Of a stretch of DNA of 64,000 bases, positions 7,798-17,378 are shown piece by piece. The translations under genes were made by a program, and so were the position numbers. Within the stretch, counting starts at the first letter, position 1. The number at the start of each line of letters is the position of its first letter. The DNA comes from JADGNF01 sp964582085 (lineage in GTDB: Archaea; Thermoproteota; Bathyarchaeia; Bathyarchaeales; Bathycorpusculaceae). A model generated the notes under the pieces. The model worked only from the letters and a program-made list of their open reading frames with translations, did no database searches and was not told the DNA's origin. The DNA lies in assembly GCA_964582085.1 (NCBI GenBank), contig CAZOPV010000025.1, positions 1 to 64,000 on the forward strand, in the 5' to 3' direction.

Positions 7798-9780
7798 TTA
7801 ATTGAGTTCTATTTTGGCTAACAACGCCAAGTTGTTAAGGTTGTTAAGTTGCACTCGATAGTTGGAAAGCGTGTAGAGTGTGTTATCGATGTAGAGAGAT
7901 CGGTTTATCCAGTAGTTGCTGCTCATCCAGTAATTTTCCTGTTTTTGGTCTGTAGCGTTGTCTATATGGGTGATGTTTCCTTTAAGAGTAAAGCCACTGG
8001 TTACGTCGACGTTGAAGACGTATGCTCCCTGCCAGTAGTTTGATTCGGGGGCTCTTATACTTGAGTCGCCGCTTGTGAGGGGGTTTCTGACGAAAATCGT
8101 AGGAGCATCGTTTATGGCAACTGGAATTACCAGCAATTGTTTTTGGCTATCAAACAGGAAAGCATGTGGGTCATAAATTGCAGAGGAATCTGAATATGTT
8201 GCGTCAAAAATATATGTGGCGATTTCAGCGGGCAAATTGACATTGGTTACATCAAACAGTGAAAGTTTTAGGGTACTATTTTCTTTACCAACGCCGATTA
8301 TGTGGTTTTCACCGTAGGGATGCAGATAACTTGAGTAGCCTGGAATTTTCAGTTCTCCAGCAACTTTCGGCGCCGTGGGGTTGCTGAGATCGATTACGAA
8401 GAATGGATCCACCTGCTTAAAAGTGACAATGTAACATTTGTTGCCCATAAATCTGGCGGCATAGATGCTCTCATCCATCTTAAATCTCTCTAGCCTCCCT
8501 ACAATGTTTAGGTTCATGTCCATGACGTAAAGGCTGTTGAGTTGGCGACTAACTTTAAAGACTGTGCCGTCGCTGGTGGTTGCATTATCTTGGAACCATC
8601 TAGTAACTGCTATGCGGAAGTAGCCATTATGTTCGTCCATGGCGTACTGGTTGATTGGGTAGCCCGGGACAACTCCATTTGATTCAAATGTTACGATATC
8701 TTGGTTTACTTTTAGACGATAAATAGTGGTATCTTGGGTTTCTCCGTTCCAGTTTTGGTAGGTTAGGTAAATGTTTTCTGTTGATACGAATATGGTGCTA
8801 CTGTAACCCATCATTATGGTGATTTCTTTTGGACTCTCTGAGTCATCGAGTATGTTTAAGCTGACAATAGTTGTGTAGGTAGAGTAGCTGTCTGGTGCGA
8901 GACTGTAGAATATTTTTGAAGGTTCAATATTGGATACTGAAGTTCCAGAGAAAACAATTGGTAGATTAACTTGACCGTTGTTCACTTGTATGTTCTCGTT
9001 AACTATGAGATAAACATAGTTACCTATCATTCGGGAGTTGATGTAGTTGCCTGTTATCGTAAAGTTTCTGGTGAGAGTGGGGCTGACTTTATTTTCGACA
9101 TCGTAAACGCGTAAGAAGGTTGTGCTGACACCCCATGGAGGCACAATTAAGGCTTCTCTCTTCTCTGTAATGTATGGTTGGTAGCTATTGCCAATTATAG
9201 CAAGTTTTCTGCCATCTTGACTCAAATATATTCCTGATAAGTAAGTGTCGTTTTCATTTAGTTTTAATTTTGTAAGAACCTTAGCGGTTTGTGGGTCAGT
9301 CGCACCTGCATCCAAGATATAGACGCTGTTGTCTGCTATAACATAAAGGTATTTTCCATCTGTTTTGACGCTGTCCGCTTCGTCAACTCCTGCTACTTGG
9401 ATGTTCGTGGTCGAAAAGTCTTTTGAGGCTCCGTTACTTGATGTGGAAAATGCAGAAATTGAACCTTCAACTGAGGGTGCTTGTGTTGGGGCTGGTGCGG
9501 GCATATGTAAACTGTCTGTAGTTAAGTAGTAGCGTGACCCAGCATTGTTTGAGTTTACGAAGTTGTTGAGTTCACTGTAGGAGGAAAAACTTTGTAGAGG
9601 TGCTGCCTCTGTGCTTGTGGTTAACGCTGAAGGCGAAGCACTAGGCACCGGCGAAACATTGGAGGGGGCAAGTTGAGGCGTGGTGCCGAGACTGTAAATC
9701 ATAGCGACAAGTATTATAGCTGACAAGAAGCCGACTAACCCATAGAGGGGTACTTTTTTCTTGACTTCTTTTTGAACCAT
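7798..9780 (-). CDS. Secreted protein with C-terminal beta-propeller (COG4880-like)
   Basis: 660 residues. The N-terminus has a basic start and one membrane helix (about 12-30), then a Ser/Thr/Pro/Ala-rich linker (about 35-70), then a long propeller region. The stretch TNIQVAGVDEADSVKTDGKYLY is characteristic of the archaeal and bacterial family of secreted proteins with a distant WD40-like propeller. Repeated blades with 'YxVTFKQVDPFFVIDLSNPTAPKV' type strands follow to the end. It is anchored outside the cell; its binding partner is unknown. It lies just downstream of a membrane HTH protein gene on the same strand (74-base gap), so the two may be co-expressed. Confidence 0.8.
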   Translation of the reverse strand: MVQKEVKKKVPLYGLVGFLSAIILVAMIYSLGTTPQLAPSNVSPVPSASPSALTTSTEAAPLQSFSSYSELNNFVNSNNAGSRYYLTTDSLHMPAPAPTQAPSVEGSISAFSTSSNGASKDFSTTNIQVAGVDEADSVKTDGKYLYVIADNSVYILDAGATDPQTAKVLTKLKLNENDTYLSGIYLSQDGRKLAIIGNSYQPYITEKREALIVPPWGVSTTFLRVYDVENKVSPTLTRNFTITGNYINSRMIGNYVYLIVNENIQVNNGQVNLPIVFSGTSVSNIEPSKIFYSLAPDSYSTYTTIVSLNILDDSESPKEITIMMGYSSTIFVSTENIYLTYQNWNGETQDTTIYRLKVNQDIVTFESNGVVPGYPINQYAMDEHNGYFRIAVTRWFQDNATTSDGTVFKVSRQLNSLYVMDMNLNIVGRLERFKMDESIYAARFMGNKCYIVTFKQVDPFFVIDLSNPTAPKVAGELKIPGYSSYLHPYGENHIIGVGKENSTLKLSLFDVTNVNLPAEIATYIFDATYSDSSAIYDPHAFLFDSQKQLLVIPVAINDAPTIFVRNPLTSGDSSIRAPESNYWQGAYVFNVDVTSGFTLKGNITHIDNATDQKQENYWMSSNYWINRSLYIDNTLYTLSNYRVQLNNLNNLALLAKIELN

Positions 9781-9854
9781 CTGTTTTTCACCTTATGACT
9801 GTTAATTGCTTGAGTTTATTTTATGCTAAGCCTCAGAACGACTTGTTCTAACTG

Positions 9855-10301
9855 TTAGTACGGACGCATTGACCACACATGGTATGCTTCGTACCAGAAG
9901 ATGACACAGACTATGGCGCCAAACAATATGCCAAATATGGTTTCCCGCGTGAAACTTTGCACAAATAGCAGCAAGTATGCCACAAAGAATGTAGTGAAGA
10001 AAACTGCATAGAAGAAGTAACGTGGAAACAAGAGTTTACCCAGTTTTATGTAGTGCCGGAACACGCCGATTTTTACGTCATTTACAAGATTGTAGTGACC
10101 TCCTGCGGCTTGTTTTTCTACAAGACCTATTTCGCGTAGTTGTTCCAGATGGTGATGTGCGACGCTGGGGCTACTAAAGTGTAGGGCTCTTTGGACTTGC
10201 CGTACACTAACAGGGTTGCCATTTTTAAGGAGGAACCAGTAGACTTTCCACGCTTTGCCTCGCAAGGCATATTCGAATTCGTTTTCACTTTTTGGGTTCA
10301 T
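9855..10301 (-). CDS. Membrane-anchored winged-helix protein
   Basis: 148 residues. Residues about 10-75 form an ArsR/MarR-like winged helix (GKAWKVYWFLLKNGNPVSVRQVQRAL, SVAHHHLEQLREIGLVEK). They are followed by two hydrophobic helices (about 93-113 and 120-138), so the DNA-binding domain is tethered to the membrane. This is a recurrent architecture in archaea. Whether it senses a membrane signal is unknown. The adjacent secreted propeller gene (7798-9780) is the obvious candidate partner or target. Confidence 0.7.
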   Translation of the reverse strand: MNPKSENEFEYALRGKAWKVYWFLLKNGNPVSVRQVQRALHFSSPSVAHHHLEQLREIGLVEKQAAGGHYNLVNDVKIGVFRHYIKLGKLLFPRYFFYAVFFTTFFVAYLLLFVQSFTRETIFGILFGAIVCVIFWYEAYHVWSMRPY

Positions 10302-10458
10302 CGGTTTAGCTCCACGTTTATTTAGATTATTTTTGGAGCCTTATAAGTCCAATTCTTAGAACATCCTTCTTCACACTTTAAACAAACCTCAGTTTTTTTT
10401 TAAAAAAAACAATAAAAAGAAGTGGGAAAAAAAGCTAAAGGGGAAAAAAGTCTCGTGG

Positions 10459-11112
10459 TTACGTTTTGGTTTTATTGTTTTGTGCTCCCGTGGGCATTCC
10501 TGGAGGCAAATCTGGAAAATTAGCGTTCACCTTCTGCTCTGCCACGACCGCAGCTTCGGCCAAAATCTTTGAGGCGTCTTCGTTTACACTGTTGAAATTC
10601 AATGACATTCCAGAGTTTGAGCCCGCCTCAAACATTATTCCGCTTAGCATGTTGCCGATTTCTCCCAGTTCGTTTTCTGCTTCAGGCAAAACACCGCCCA
10701 TTCCGACACTCACGCTACGTAGAACACCTACACATGAACCCAAGGTGGACACAATATCTCCTACTTCTGTTACTGTCTTGATTCTCAACGCAACTTGGTC
10801 AAGAGCAAGTCTTGCATTCATGACAAGTCGTTCCATCTTGCGAACTTCAGCTAACTCATTAGCATAAATGTTAGCGTGTGCCGTGTCATGTTTTGCGTAG
10901 GCATCTACAATCTTTGAGAACAGAGCTTTGTCTTTTTGACTGAAACGATCATTCGCCTGCTCTAAGTGACTGATTTGCAACTCCAACTTTTTTATTACGT
11001 AGTCTAAGCGTGGCTTTAATGGCTGCTGAGGTCTTGTAACTTCCCGTAGGGTGTCTACAAACGAGCTTTCTTCTCTTTTGCTTTCCCATTTTTTAGCAAA
11101 GTTTTCAGACAT
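10459..11112 (-). CDS. cdvB: ESCRT-III (Snf7/CdvB) family protein
   Basis: 217 residues, almost entirely helical and charged. The core helices (about 35-130, with PRLDYVIKKLELQISHLEQANDRFSQKDKALFSKIVDAYAKHD and EVRKMERLVMNARLALDQVALRIKTVTEVGD) match the CdvB/ESCRT-III fold, which polymerises on membranes during archaeal cell division and vesicle budding. The C-terminal part contains EIGNMLSGIMFEAG, then a Pro/Gly-rich tail; I see no clear MIM2-type Vps4-binding motif. No CdvA or CdvC/Vps4 gene lies next to it; the CDC48 at 34 kb is a different AAA protein. The TACK-type cell-division role is known for the family and inferred here. Confidence 0.8.
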   Translation of the reverse strand: MSENFAKKWESKREESSFVDTLREVTRPQQPLKPRLDYVIKKLELQISHLEQANDRFSQKDKALFSKIVDAYAKHDTAHANIYANELAEVRKMERLVMNARLALDQVALRIKTVTEVGDIVSTLGSCVGVLRSVSVGMGGVLPEAENELGEIGNMLSGIMFEAGSNSGMSLNFNSVNEDASKILAEAAVVAEQKVNANFPDLPPGMPTGAQNNKTKT

Positions 11113-11295
11113 GTTAACATTCCCAAGAGACTACATCAGCCGTTTCCGTACTTATGTATTGTTAACATTCCCAAATCATGCACATATATACATCAACACC
11201 CCAGATATTCTTCACACTGAAAATAATAACTAAACATAACACTGACAACATTAGCTGATAGACAAAAAAATGATGAAACTCTTTCCTAAAACCAC

Positions 11296-12147
11296 TTACC
11301 TCATACTTCCAGTTAAATACGCCAGTAAACCCACAACAAACAGCAACAGAACCGCGTTTTTGATTTTTCGAGCATTTTCACGGGAATAATTCTTCAGCAA
11401 CATTATGGCACAAGCCACCAACCCTGCATCTGTCACCAACACAAATGGTATGAACCAAACGGAAACCAACCCTAAAACCCAAGGAATTGGAGTTAAAGCC
11501 ACCGCTAAAGCGTAAAAACCTGAGGCGGTGATCGCAGCAACTTTTTCACCATAACGTACCGCTAAAGTCTTTACTTTTCCTGCACGATCGCCTACTACGT
11601 CTACGATGCCTTTAGTGATTTCTCTGCCCGTGTTCGACAAAAAAGCCATCAAAGCGAAGAACAACACATTCAACCCCACAGTATTCACAACAGTTATGCT
11701 GCCGTAAATGAAGGGGGTGGCTACACAGGCACTTACAAGAAAATTCCCTGGTAATCCACTCCGTTTCCCCACAGTCAAGTAAATTGTGACAAGGATCCAA
11801 GAAAAGCCCGCTACAACGAGACATTCCAGACTCACTAAGTATGCCAAAGCGAAACCCACTGCAGAGAGCACCACTACCAAAACCACTGCCTCTTTTTGGC
11901 TTACTGCCCCGCTTGGTATCGGGCGAGCAGGCTCGTTGATTGCATCAATAGCGCGGTCATAATAGTCATTTACAGTCATGGCTGCCGCGCACAATGTAAA
12001 ACCTGTGAAAAAACCAAACACTAAACTTAGCAAACTGTTACCCAAAGATCCTGCTGTGGCAAGAACTGCTCCAACACAGACGGCAAATCCCATCATAGTA
12101 CAGTTGAGGGGGCGCATGAGCCGAATAAAGCCGCCTAGTTTTCTCAT
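11296..12147 (-). CDS. Digeranylgeranylglyceryl phosphate synthase (UbiA family)
   Basis: 283 residues with about nine membrane segments. The first Asp-rich motif NDYYDRAIDAINEPARPIPSG (D61, D64, D68) and the second, TGREITKGIVDVVGDRAGKVKT, identify an intramembrane UbiA prenyltransferase of the archaeal type. It adds the second geranylgeranyl chain to geranylgeranylglyceryl phosphate, a committed step of archaeal ether-lipid synthesis. Length and motifs are normal. A flavoprotein of the geranylgeranyl reductase family at 36.5 kb could act later in the same pathway. Confidence 0.88.
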   Translation of the reverse strand: MRKLGGFIRLMRPLNCTMMGFAVCVGAVLATAGSLGNSLLSLVFGFFTGFTLCAAAMTVNDYYDRAIDAINEPARPIPSGAVSQKEAVVLVVVLSAVGFALAYLVSLECLVVAGFSWILVTIYLTVGKRSGLPGNFLVSACVATPFIYGSITVVNTVGLNVLFFALMAFLSNTGREITKGIVDVVGDRAGKVKTLAVRYGEKVAAITASGFYALAVALTPIPWVLGLVSVWFIPFVLVTDAGLVACAIMLLKNYSRENARKIKNAVLLLFVVGLLAYLTGSMR

Positions 12148-12292
12148 ATTCTCAACCTTGTTTCCGTGGCTTTAAGTGTGAGCACAAGGTTATAAAAACT
12201 CACTGTAAAAGAACATTCACAACAAAATTCACTTGTATTAGTTAACCAGAGAGCTTTTAAGAAAGAATTATGTCTAAAAATAAGAGCGTCCA

Positions 12293-12718
12293 ATGAACGA
12301 CAGTGTCTCAACTGAACCGTGCAAAAGCACAAAAAAGCAACAGAACCGAATGGTCCGCTTGCTTTTGATTGTTGCAGGAACAATCTGTCTCATAATAGGT
12401 GTCATAGGCATGGTTGTTCCTCTCCTACCTACCACTCCTTTTCTGTTGCTGGCCACGGCATGCTACTGCCGAAGCTCTACCCGTCTGTATAATTGGCTTC
12501 TTAGCAACCGCTGGTTTGGCACCTACATTAAGAACTACCGTGAGGGCAAGGGTATACCCTTAAAAACTAAAATTGTAGCGTTAACTATACTTTGGGCTGT
12601 GATCCTTTATTCAGTTTTTTTCGTAGTGAACATACTTATAGCACAACTGGTTTTGGTGGTTATAGCAGTAGCTGTCAGTCTACATATTTTAAAGGTACCC
12701 ACATCTAAGAAAAAATAG
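12293..12718 (+). CDS. DUF454 (YbaN-like) small membrane protein
   Basis: 141 residues. After a polar N-terminus come a first membrane helix and the family signature IGMVVPLLPTTPFLLLATACYCRSS, then NRWFGTYIKNYREGKGIPLKTK, and two further membrane segments (about 90-135). This pattern defines DUF454 inner-membrane proteins, whose function is unknown. It is divergent from the lipid prenyltransferase gene (145-base gap). Confidence 0.8.
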   Translation: MNDSVSTEPCKSTKKQQNRMVRLLLIVAGTICLIIGVIGMVVPLLPTTPFLLLATACYCRSSTRLYNWLLSNRWFGTYIKNYREGKGIPLKTKIVALTILWAVILYSVFFVVNILIAQLVLVVIAVAVSLHILKVPTSKKK

Positions 12719-12826
12719 TCTCATCTCTACTCTGCACCATTTTACAGGTAAGCTCCTTGTCAATTGCCATTGGAAAGTTTATTATGTTCAAATTCGATAT
12801 TGATGCTAAGTTTATGGGTGACTCTT

Positions 12827-14122
12827 TTGAGTAAAGAATACGCGCCACTAGTTGGCGACAATTGTACCCCCGACAAAATTCGCGTAATAATTCCAGTTGG
12901 CGGAAAAGCCACTAGACTTCTTCCTTTGACAGCTGAAACAAGCAAAGCTTGTCTTCGTCTGCTCAACAGACCATTAGTGGAGTTTTCGCTTTTATCTCTT
13001 GCAAATCAGGGCATACGTCACTTTATATTTGGTGTAAAGGGTTATACTAATTACCGCGATCTTTATGATTACTTTGAGTCTGGTTACGGTTTTAGTGTCC
13101 GCTACAACATTAAACCACGCATCCACATAAAATATCAACCCAACCAAGATGATGTAGGTAGTGCAGATTCTGCGAGAATAAATATGGAATACTATGAAGT
13201 TAATAATCTCGTTTTTGCAGTTCAAGGAGACAATATCTTTGACATTAACGTCAAAGATCTGGTACGCTTTCACCGAGAAAAAGGCGCCATAATGACTATT
13301 GTACTTCGAGAAGTGCAAAGCGTAGAAGGTCTAGGTATTGCAGATATTGACAAAAACAACCGCATCCGCTGTTTTGTTGAGAAACCTCTAGCAAGGGATG
13401 CACCCAGCAACCTTGCTAACACAGGGTTGTATATGATTTCACCAGAAATTAGAAAAGTTTTCAAAGAAAAAGGTGTAAAAGATATCGTTGAAAACAAACA
13501 CCGCTTAGATTTCGGTTACGACTTCATACCTTATTTGACACAGACAGACCGCCCCGTTTATGGTTATACCTTGAAGGGCAACTGGTTTGACGTAGGCACT
13601 CCTAAAAATTACTTAGAGGCCATGAAAAATCTACTCCACGGCGGCTTTAGTATGCTCACCGATTTCGGGGGCCGTATAAGTCCCGATGAGAAAATCTGGG
13701 TTCAAGGAGAAAGTAATGATGCTGAAAAGCGGCGTCAAGAGATTATTAAGAAAATCAAGACTGGTAAAATAGGCATTGAAGGTGCAGTTCTCATTGGTAG
13801 GCATTGTGAGATAGAGGATGGTGTCAGTATAGTGAACTCTTGTATTGACAATTATACCAGAATCGGCAAAGGCGCCGTTATAGAGAACAGCGCCATTATG
13901 GACCGCGTAACAATCGGCGAAAACGCTGAGATACGTGATAGCATAATTGGTAGACACACAAAGGTACAATCTACAAATCGAAAGAAAACGGTCATACGGG
14001 AAGTTTCAGTGATAGCTGACGATGTAACCATCGAGGAGGGTAGTACTTTAACAACATCAAAAATCTACCCCCACCAGTATGTTCGAGGCGACTTCAACCA
14101 ACAAACGTTAATGTCAAACTGA
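12827..14122 (+). CDS. Sugar-1-phosphate nucleotidyltransferase with left-handed beta-helix domain
   Basis: The N-terminal Rossmann-like domain begins RVIIPVGGKATRLLPLTAETSKACLRLLNRPLVEF, the nucleotide-binding signature of glucose-1-phosphate thymidylyl/uridylyl and GlmU-type enzymes. Further in come FAVQGDNIFD (metal-binding Asp) and GNWFDVGTPKNYLEAM. After about residue 300 a hexapeptide-repeat beta helix starts (GRHCEIEDGVSIVNSCIDNYTRIGKGAVIEN). It activates a sugar phosphate as an NDP-sugar; which sugar is unknown. I place the start at the TTG at 12827 because GGTGA precedes it; the frame is open to a TTG at 12764 and an ATG at 12803. It could feed the glycosylation genes at 22-31 kb. 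Confidence 0.8.
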   Translation: MSKEYAPLVGDNCTPDKIRVIIPVGGKATRLLPLTAETSKACLRLLNRPLVEFSLLSLANQGIRHFIFGVKGYTNYRDLYDYFESGYGFSVRYNIKPRIHIKYQPNQDDVGSADSARINMEYYEVNNLVFAVQGDNIFDINVKDLVRFHREKGAIMTIVLREVQSVEGLGIADIDKNNRIRCFVEKPLARDAPSNLANTGLYMISPEIRKVFKEKGVKDIVENKHRLDFGYDFIPYLTQTDRPVYGYTLKGNWFDVGTPKNYLEAMKNLLHGGFSMLTDFGGRISPDEKIWVQGESNDAEKRRQEIIKKIKTGKIGIEGAVLIGRHCEIEDGVSIVNSCIDNYTRIGKGAVIENSAIMDRVTIGENAEIRDSIIGRHTKVQSTNRKKTVIREVSVIADDVTIEEGSTLTTSKIYPHQYVRGDFNQQTLMSN

Positions 14123-14127
14123 ACCTG

Positions 14128-14685
14128 TTAAGCTTTAAACCACTTAAAAATCAAATAATTCACTTTCTCTTTACCTAAGCCAGGAACAGCTATTATAAAA
14201 CGCTTTCGCACAGTTGTCGCCAACCTTCCTGCTTTGACGATTTCTGTAGCGGAGATTTCTGAGTTTGCAGTTTTTACCGAGACCATGTACGGTGCATGTT
14301 CTACTCCTGGACCATATTTATAAACCGCAAAATCGCAACCAAATTTTATTCCAGGCGCCACTATCAAACCGCTTTCTCGTAGGTCTTTATAAACCGCATA
14401 TTTTTCCTCAAATTCTTCATAAAGTTGTTTAGCCTTACGCCGCAGTTTAGTTAAAGTAACCATAGTTTTTTCTGTGTTTTCAAAAACCGCTATTATACCT
14501 TTTTCTGCGAGGTAAACACCTTCCATCAAATCTAAAATTAAAGGAACGCTGAACTCTGGAATTTTAGGTTTTGAGATTCCTATGGGTTTGCCATAATAAC
14601 CCATCTTGTAGAGTTCAGACCCCTCTTTTGGATCCCAAACTACTAAGAAATTCTCAATCAACTCTACATCTATTTTTTTAAGCAT
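14128..14685 (-). CDS. endA: tRNA-splicing endonuclease
   Basis: 185 residues, the homotetrameric-type length of archaeal EndA. The N-terminal domain (about 1-80) includes LDLMEGVYLAEKGII. The catalytic domain has KFGCDFAVYKYGPGVEHAPYMV and ends with a region containing VRKRFIIAVPG. The predicted triad is Tyr122, His130 and Lys161. The enzyme cuts the bulge-helix-bulge motif at intron borders in pre-tRNA and pre-rRNA. The gene converges with the nucleotidyltransferase gene (5-base gap) and lies 21 bases downstream of a DUF47 gene on the same strand. Confidence 0.88.
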   Translation of the reverse strand: MLKKIDVELIENFLVVWDPKEGSELYKMGYYGKPIGISKPKIPEFSVPLILDLMEGVYLAEKGIIAVFENTEKTMVTLTKLRRKAKQLYEEFEEKYAVYKDLRESGLIVAPGIKFGCDFAVYKYGPGVEHAPYMVSVKTANSEISATEIVKAGRLATTVRKRFIIAVPGLGKEKVNYLIFKWFKA

Positions 14686-14706
14686 TGGTGGTTTTTCGCC
14701 TTTCCT

Positions 14707-15366
14707 CTACATAACAAAGGAAATTACCCTAGCGGCGTCTGCTGCATCTTCGGCTTTGTCCGCCGAGTTTTCTAGCAGTTGTAGAACATCTTTCATAATG
14801 AAAAGCGCAGGCAAATCCAATTTATTGCTGAGAATTTTTATGGCCAATGAGCGATATCGGTCATCAACAACTCTTTCGGCGATTTCAACATCTTTTGCTT
14901 TTTCTAAGGTTTTTGCAGAACCGTAAGTCAGAACCATCATGGTTTCGCGGAGTTTAAGCACTGTTTCAAGTACTGCATCGGCAAGACTCTGCAGTTCTTT
15001 CCGTATCTCTGCGGGTACATTCCAGTTGTGCTCCATAATTTGAACAAGATAAAACGCAATTCCCTCGGAAAAATCCGCAATCTCGCTTGTCAGGTTCGTG
15101 AACCTCAAGAAGTCTTCTCGACTTAGGAGGATAGCACCTATCTCAGCTAGTTCTTGGGAAACCATCTGTCTCGCTTTGATAACCTCTTCTTCGCCTTTCT
15201 TGATTTCGCTAAAAAGCTTTCTTGCCGCCTCTTTGTCGCCCCTCGCGAAGTGCTCAGTCATCTGAGGGATCTTCCTGGTGACCTCCAGCACTTTGCGTAA
15301 GTTATCTTGGCAGGCATTCAATGCTTTACGTTTAACGCGCTCTTCAGTTTCAGCTGGAAGTACCAA
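14707..15366 (-). CDS. DUF47/PhoU-like protein
   Basis: 219 residues, all helical. Acidic patches typical of PhoU-like four-helix bundles recur, such as FTNLTSEIADFSEGIAFYL and LLENSADKAEDAADAARVISF near the C-terminus; the E/DxxxD spacing forms metal sites in this family. DUF47 proteins are commonly linked to phosphate (Pit) transporters and polyphosphate control. No phosphate transporter is adjacent here, so the partner is unknown. It is probably co-transcribed with endA (21-base gap). Confidence 0.8.
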   Translation of the reverse strand: MVLPAETEERVKRKALNACQDNLRKVLEVTRKIPQMTEHFARGDKEAARKLFSEIKKGEEEVIKARQMVSQELAEIGAILLSREDFLRFTNLTSEIADFSEGIAFYLVQIMEHNWNVPAEIRKELQSLADAVLETVLKLRETMMVLTYGSAKTLEKAKDVEIAERVVDDRYRSLAIKILSNKLDLPALFIMKDVLQLLENSADKAEDAADAARVISFVM

Positions 15367-15439
15367 CTATTTCCACGTCCATATACGCTACTATTTTCAA
15401 TGATACCATGTAATATGCAGCTAAATTAAAAGCTAACCC

Positions 15440-17200
15440 TTATTTTTCCACCAATTTGCCGAGGTTTTCGAAGTTAATTTTTCCTTGAAAATAAAAATGC
15501 ATAAGTTGAGGTAAATCTTTGATGAAACTTCTTACTTGTCGCCAGCTGTCGCGATCACGTACAGTGACGGTTTCGTCTTTGAGTGTATCATAATCTACGG
15601 TTATGCCCAAGGGGATACCTGCTTCGTCGGCGCGCGCATATCGTCTACCTATGGAACCTGTTTCGTCATACTCTACCGTGAATCCCTCTTTAGCTAACAT
15701 TTTCTGGAGTTCCAACGCCTTTGTATCTAATCCATCCTTATCCATAAGGGGGTATACACCGATTTGAGTGGGAGCAATGCTACGGGGAAAACTCATAACT
15801 ACTCGTCCCTCTTTAATGCTGTAAGCGTACTCCAATGCAACATAGAAAAGTCTGTCTGAACCAAAACTTGGCTCCACCACGTGGGGGATAAATCTTTTTC
15901 CTCTTTCTACAATTTTTTGGCTACAAATATCCACGTACTCTGGCAGAATTTTATAGTTGTCTGCCATATAATAGCCGTCTTTTTCAAAAGACGCCTTCAA
16001 GGCATGCGGCTCTGCTTTGTTGATTAGTTCCCCAACTTTGGCAGATTCTTTTTTGAAAGCAGGTCCTAGTTTTGCCATTATTGGCTTCACGACAATTTGC
16101 TCTGTTTCCACGGGTCTATCATATTCTTTGAAAATCCGTGTGTCCACGCCACTGGCTTTCATATGACTACCTAAGTCATAGTCTGTGCGGTACGCGTGAC
16201 CTGAAACCTCTGTCCAACCATACCTGTCAAGGAGCACTTCTTGGTCAAAACTTTGGCTTGAATAGTGTGCTTTTTCCCACGAAAGCTTTTCTATGAACCG
16301 TTGCTTTTCCTCTGGCACACCAATTTCAACAAGAAGCCTCTTTGCAATAGCCATAAAGAAAGCTTGCCACTCCGAACGCACTATTTTTTTGTTGAGTGCA
16401 TCACGAACAGTTATTTTGATTGTTTCTTCAGAATTTTTTAGTCTGGTTTCGCCCAGAAGAATAGATAAAACTTCATTTTCTACCTCCTTGAGAAGATGGC
16501 ACGCTGGTTCTTCAGGATCAAAGAAGAATTCTAAATCGCAGATGGTGAACTCTCGTAGCCTGATTAAGCCTTGTCGAGGAGAAATTTCGTTTCTCAATGC
16601 ATGACCGATTTGGATTACTCCAAATGGCAATTTTTCTCGTGCAACCGCATAGAGACGGTTGAACTCTACAAATATACCTTGAGCTGCTTCAGGCCTGCCA
16701 TAGCCCGTTGCACCAGAATATGGTCCAATTGTTGTTACAAACATTGTGAGAAACTGCTGAGGTGGATTGAAATCTCCACCGCAATCAGGACATTTGATGT
16801 TGTTTTTGTCTACAGCAACTTTGATTTCGTCTAGACTCATCTTCTCTGCTGTAGTAGCGGAAATTTTTGCGTATTCTTCCAGCAGATGATCTGCGCGAAA
16901 GCGCTTGTTACACTTGGCGCATTCAACCATGGGTTCTTTGAAGTTGGCTACATGCCCTGAGGCCTCAAAAACTTTGCCAGGCGTGATTATGGAGGATTCC
17001 ATTTCAAGAATCCCTACCTGTTTGACGAATATTTCTCTGAGCTTGTTTTCGATGTTTTGCTTTAACCGTGTACCCAAAGGACCATAAGCTACAAAGCCGC
17101 CTGCGCCACCGTAGATTTCGTAACTGTTCCAGAAGAAACCTCGACGACGGGCTAACTCGTTTATTGCGGTGAATTTGTCGAGTTTTGCTGTTACTTCCAT
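15440..17200 (-). CDS. glyS: Glycyl-tRNA synthetase (archaeal/eukaryotic alpha2 type)
   Basis: 586 residues. The N-terminus reads NELARRRGFFWNSYEIYGGAGGF, typical of alpha2 GlyRS. A zinc-like insertion has CAKC near residue 94 and CPDC near residue 137. Class II motif 2 is RNEISPRQGLIRLREFTICDLEFFF and motif 3 is PSFGSDRLFYVALEYAYS. The C-terminal anticodon-binding domain starts near APTQIGVYPLM. The enzyme charges tRNA-Gly. The ATG start agrees with the conserved N-terminus. It is divergent from the inositol-phosphate synthase gene. Confidence 0.92.
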   Translation of the reverse strand: MEVTAKLDKFTAINELARRRGFFWNSYEIYGGAGGFVAYGPLGTRLKQNIENKLREIFVKQVGILEMESSIITPGKVFEASGHVANFKEPMVECAKCNKRFRADHLLEEYAKISATTAEKMSLDEIKVAVDKNNIKCPDCGGDFNPPQQFLTMFVTTIGPYSGATGYGRPEAAQGIFVEFNRLYAVAREKLPFGVIQIGHALRNEISPRQGLIRLREFTICDLEFFFDPEEPACHLLKEVENEVLSILLGETRLKNSEETIKITVRDALNKKIVRSEWQAFFMAIAKRLLVEIGVPEEKQRFIEKLSWEKAHYSSQSFDQEVLLDRYGWTEVSGHAYRTDYDLGSHMKASGVDTRIFKEYDRPVETEQIVVKPIMAKLGPAFKKESAKVGELINKAEPHALKASFEKDGYYMADNYKILPEYVDICSQKIVERGKRFIPHVVEPSFGSDRLFYVALEYAYSIKEGRVVMSFPRSIAPTQIGVYPLMDKDGLDTKALELQKMLAKEGFTVEYDETGSIGRRYARADEAGIPLGITVDYDTLKDETVTVRDRDSWRQVRSFIKDLPQLMHFYFQGKINFENLGKLVEK

Positions 17201-17378
17201 ATTTTGTTCAGACCCTTTTTTAGCTTTAATTGCTGTTTAGAAATTAAAGGTTGCTAGTAAGCTTCTGTTTTTTGTTGACTAATCTTTCTTTTTTTGTTTG
17301 TTAATCGTTGTTCTGCCATCTAGCAGATTACCCTTTTATACGGCAATTGTAAATAAATGCCCATACAAGGTGGCTATT

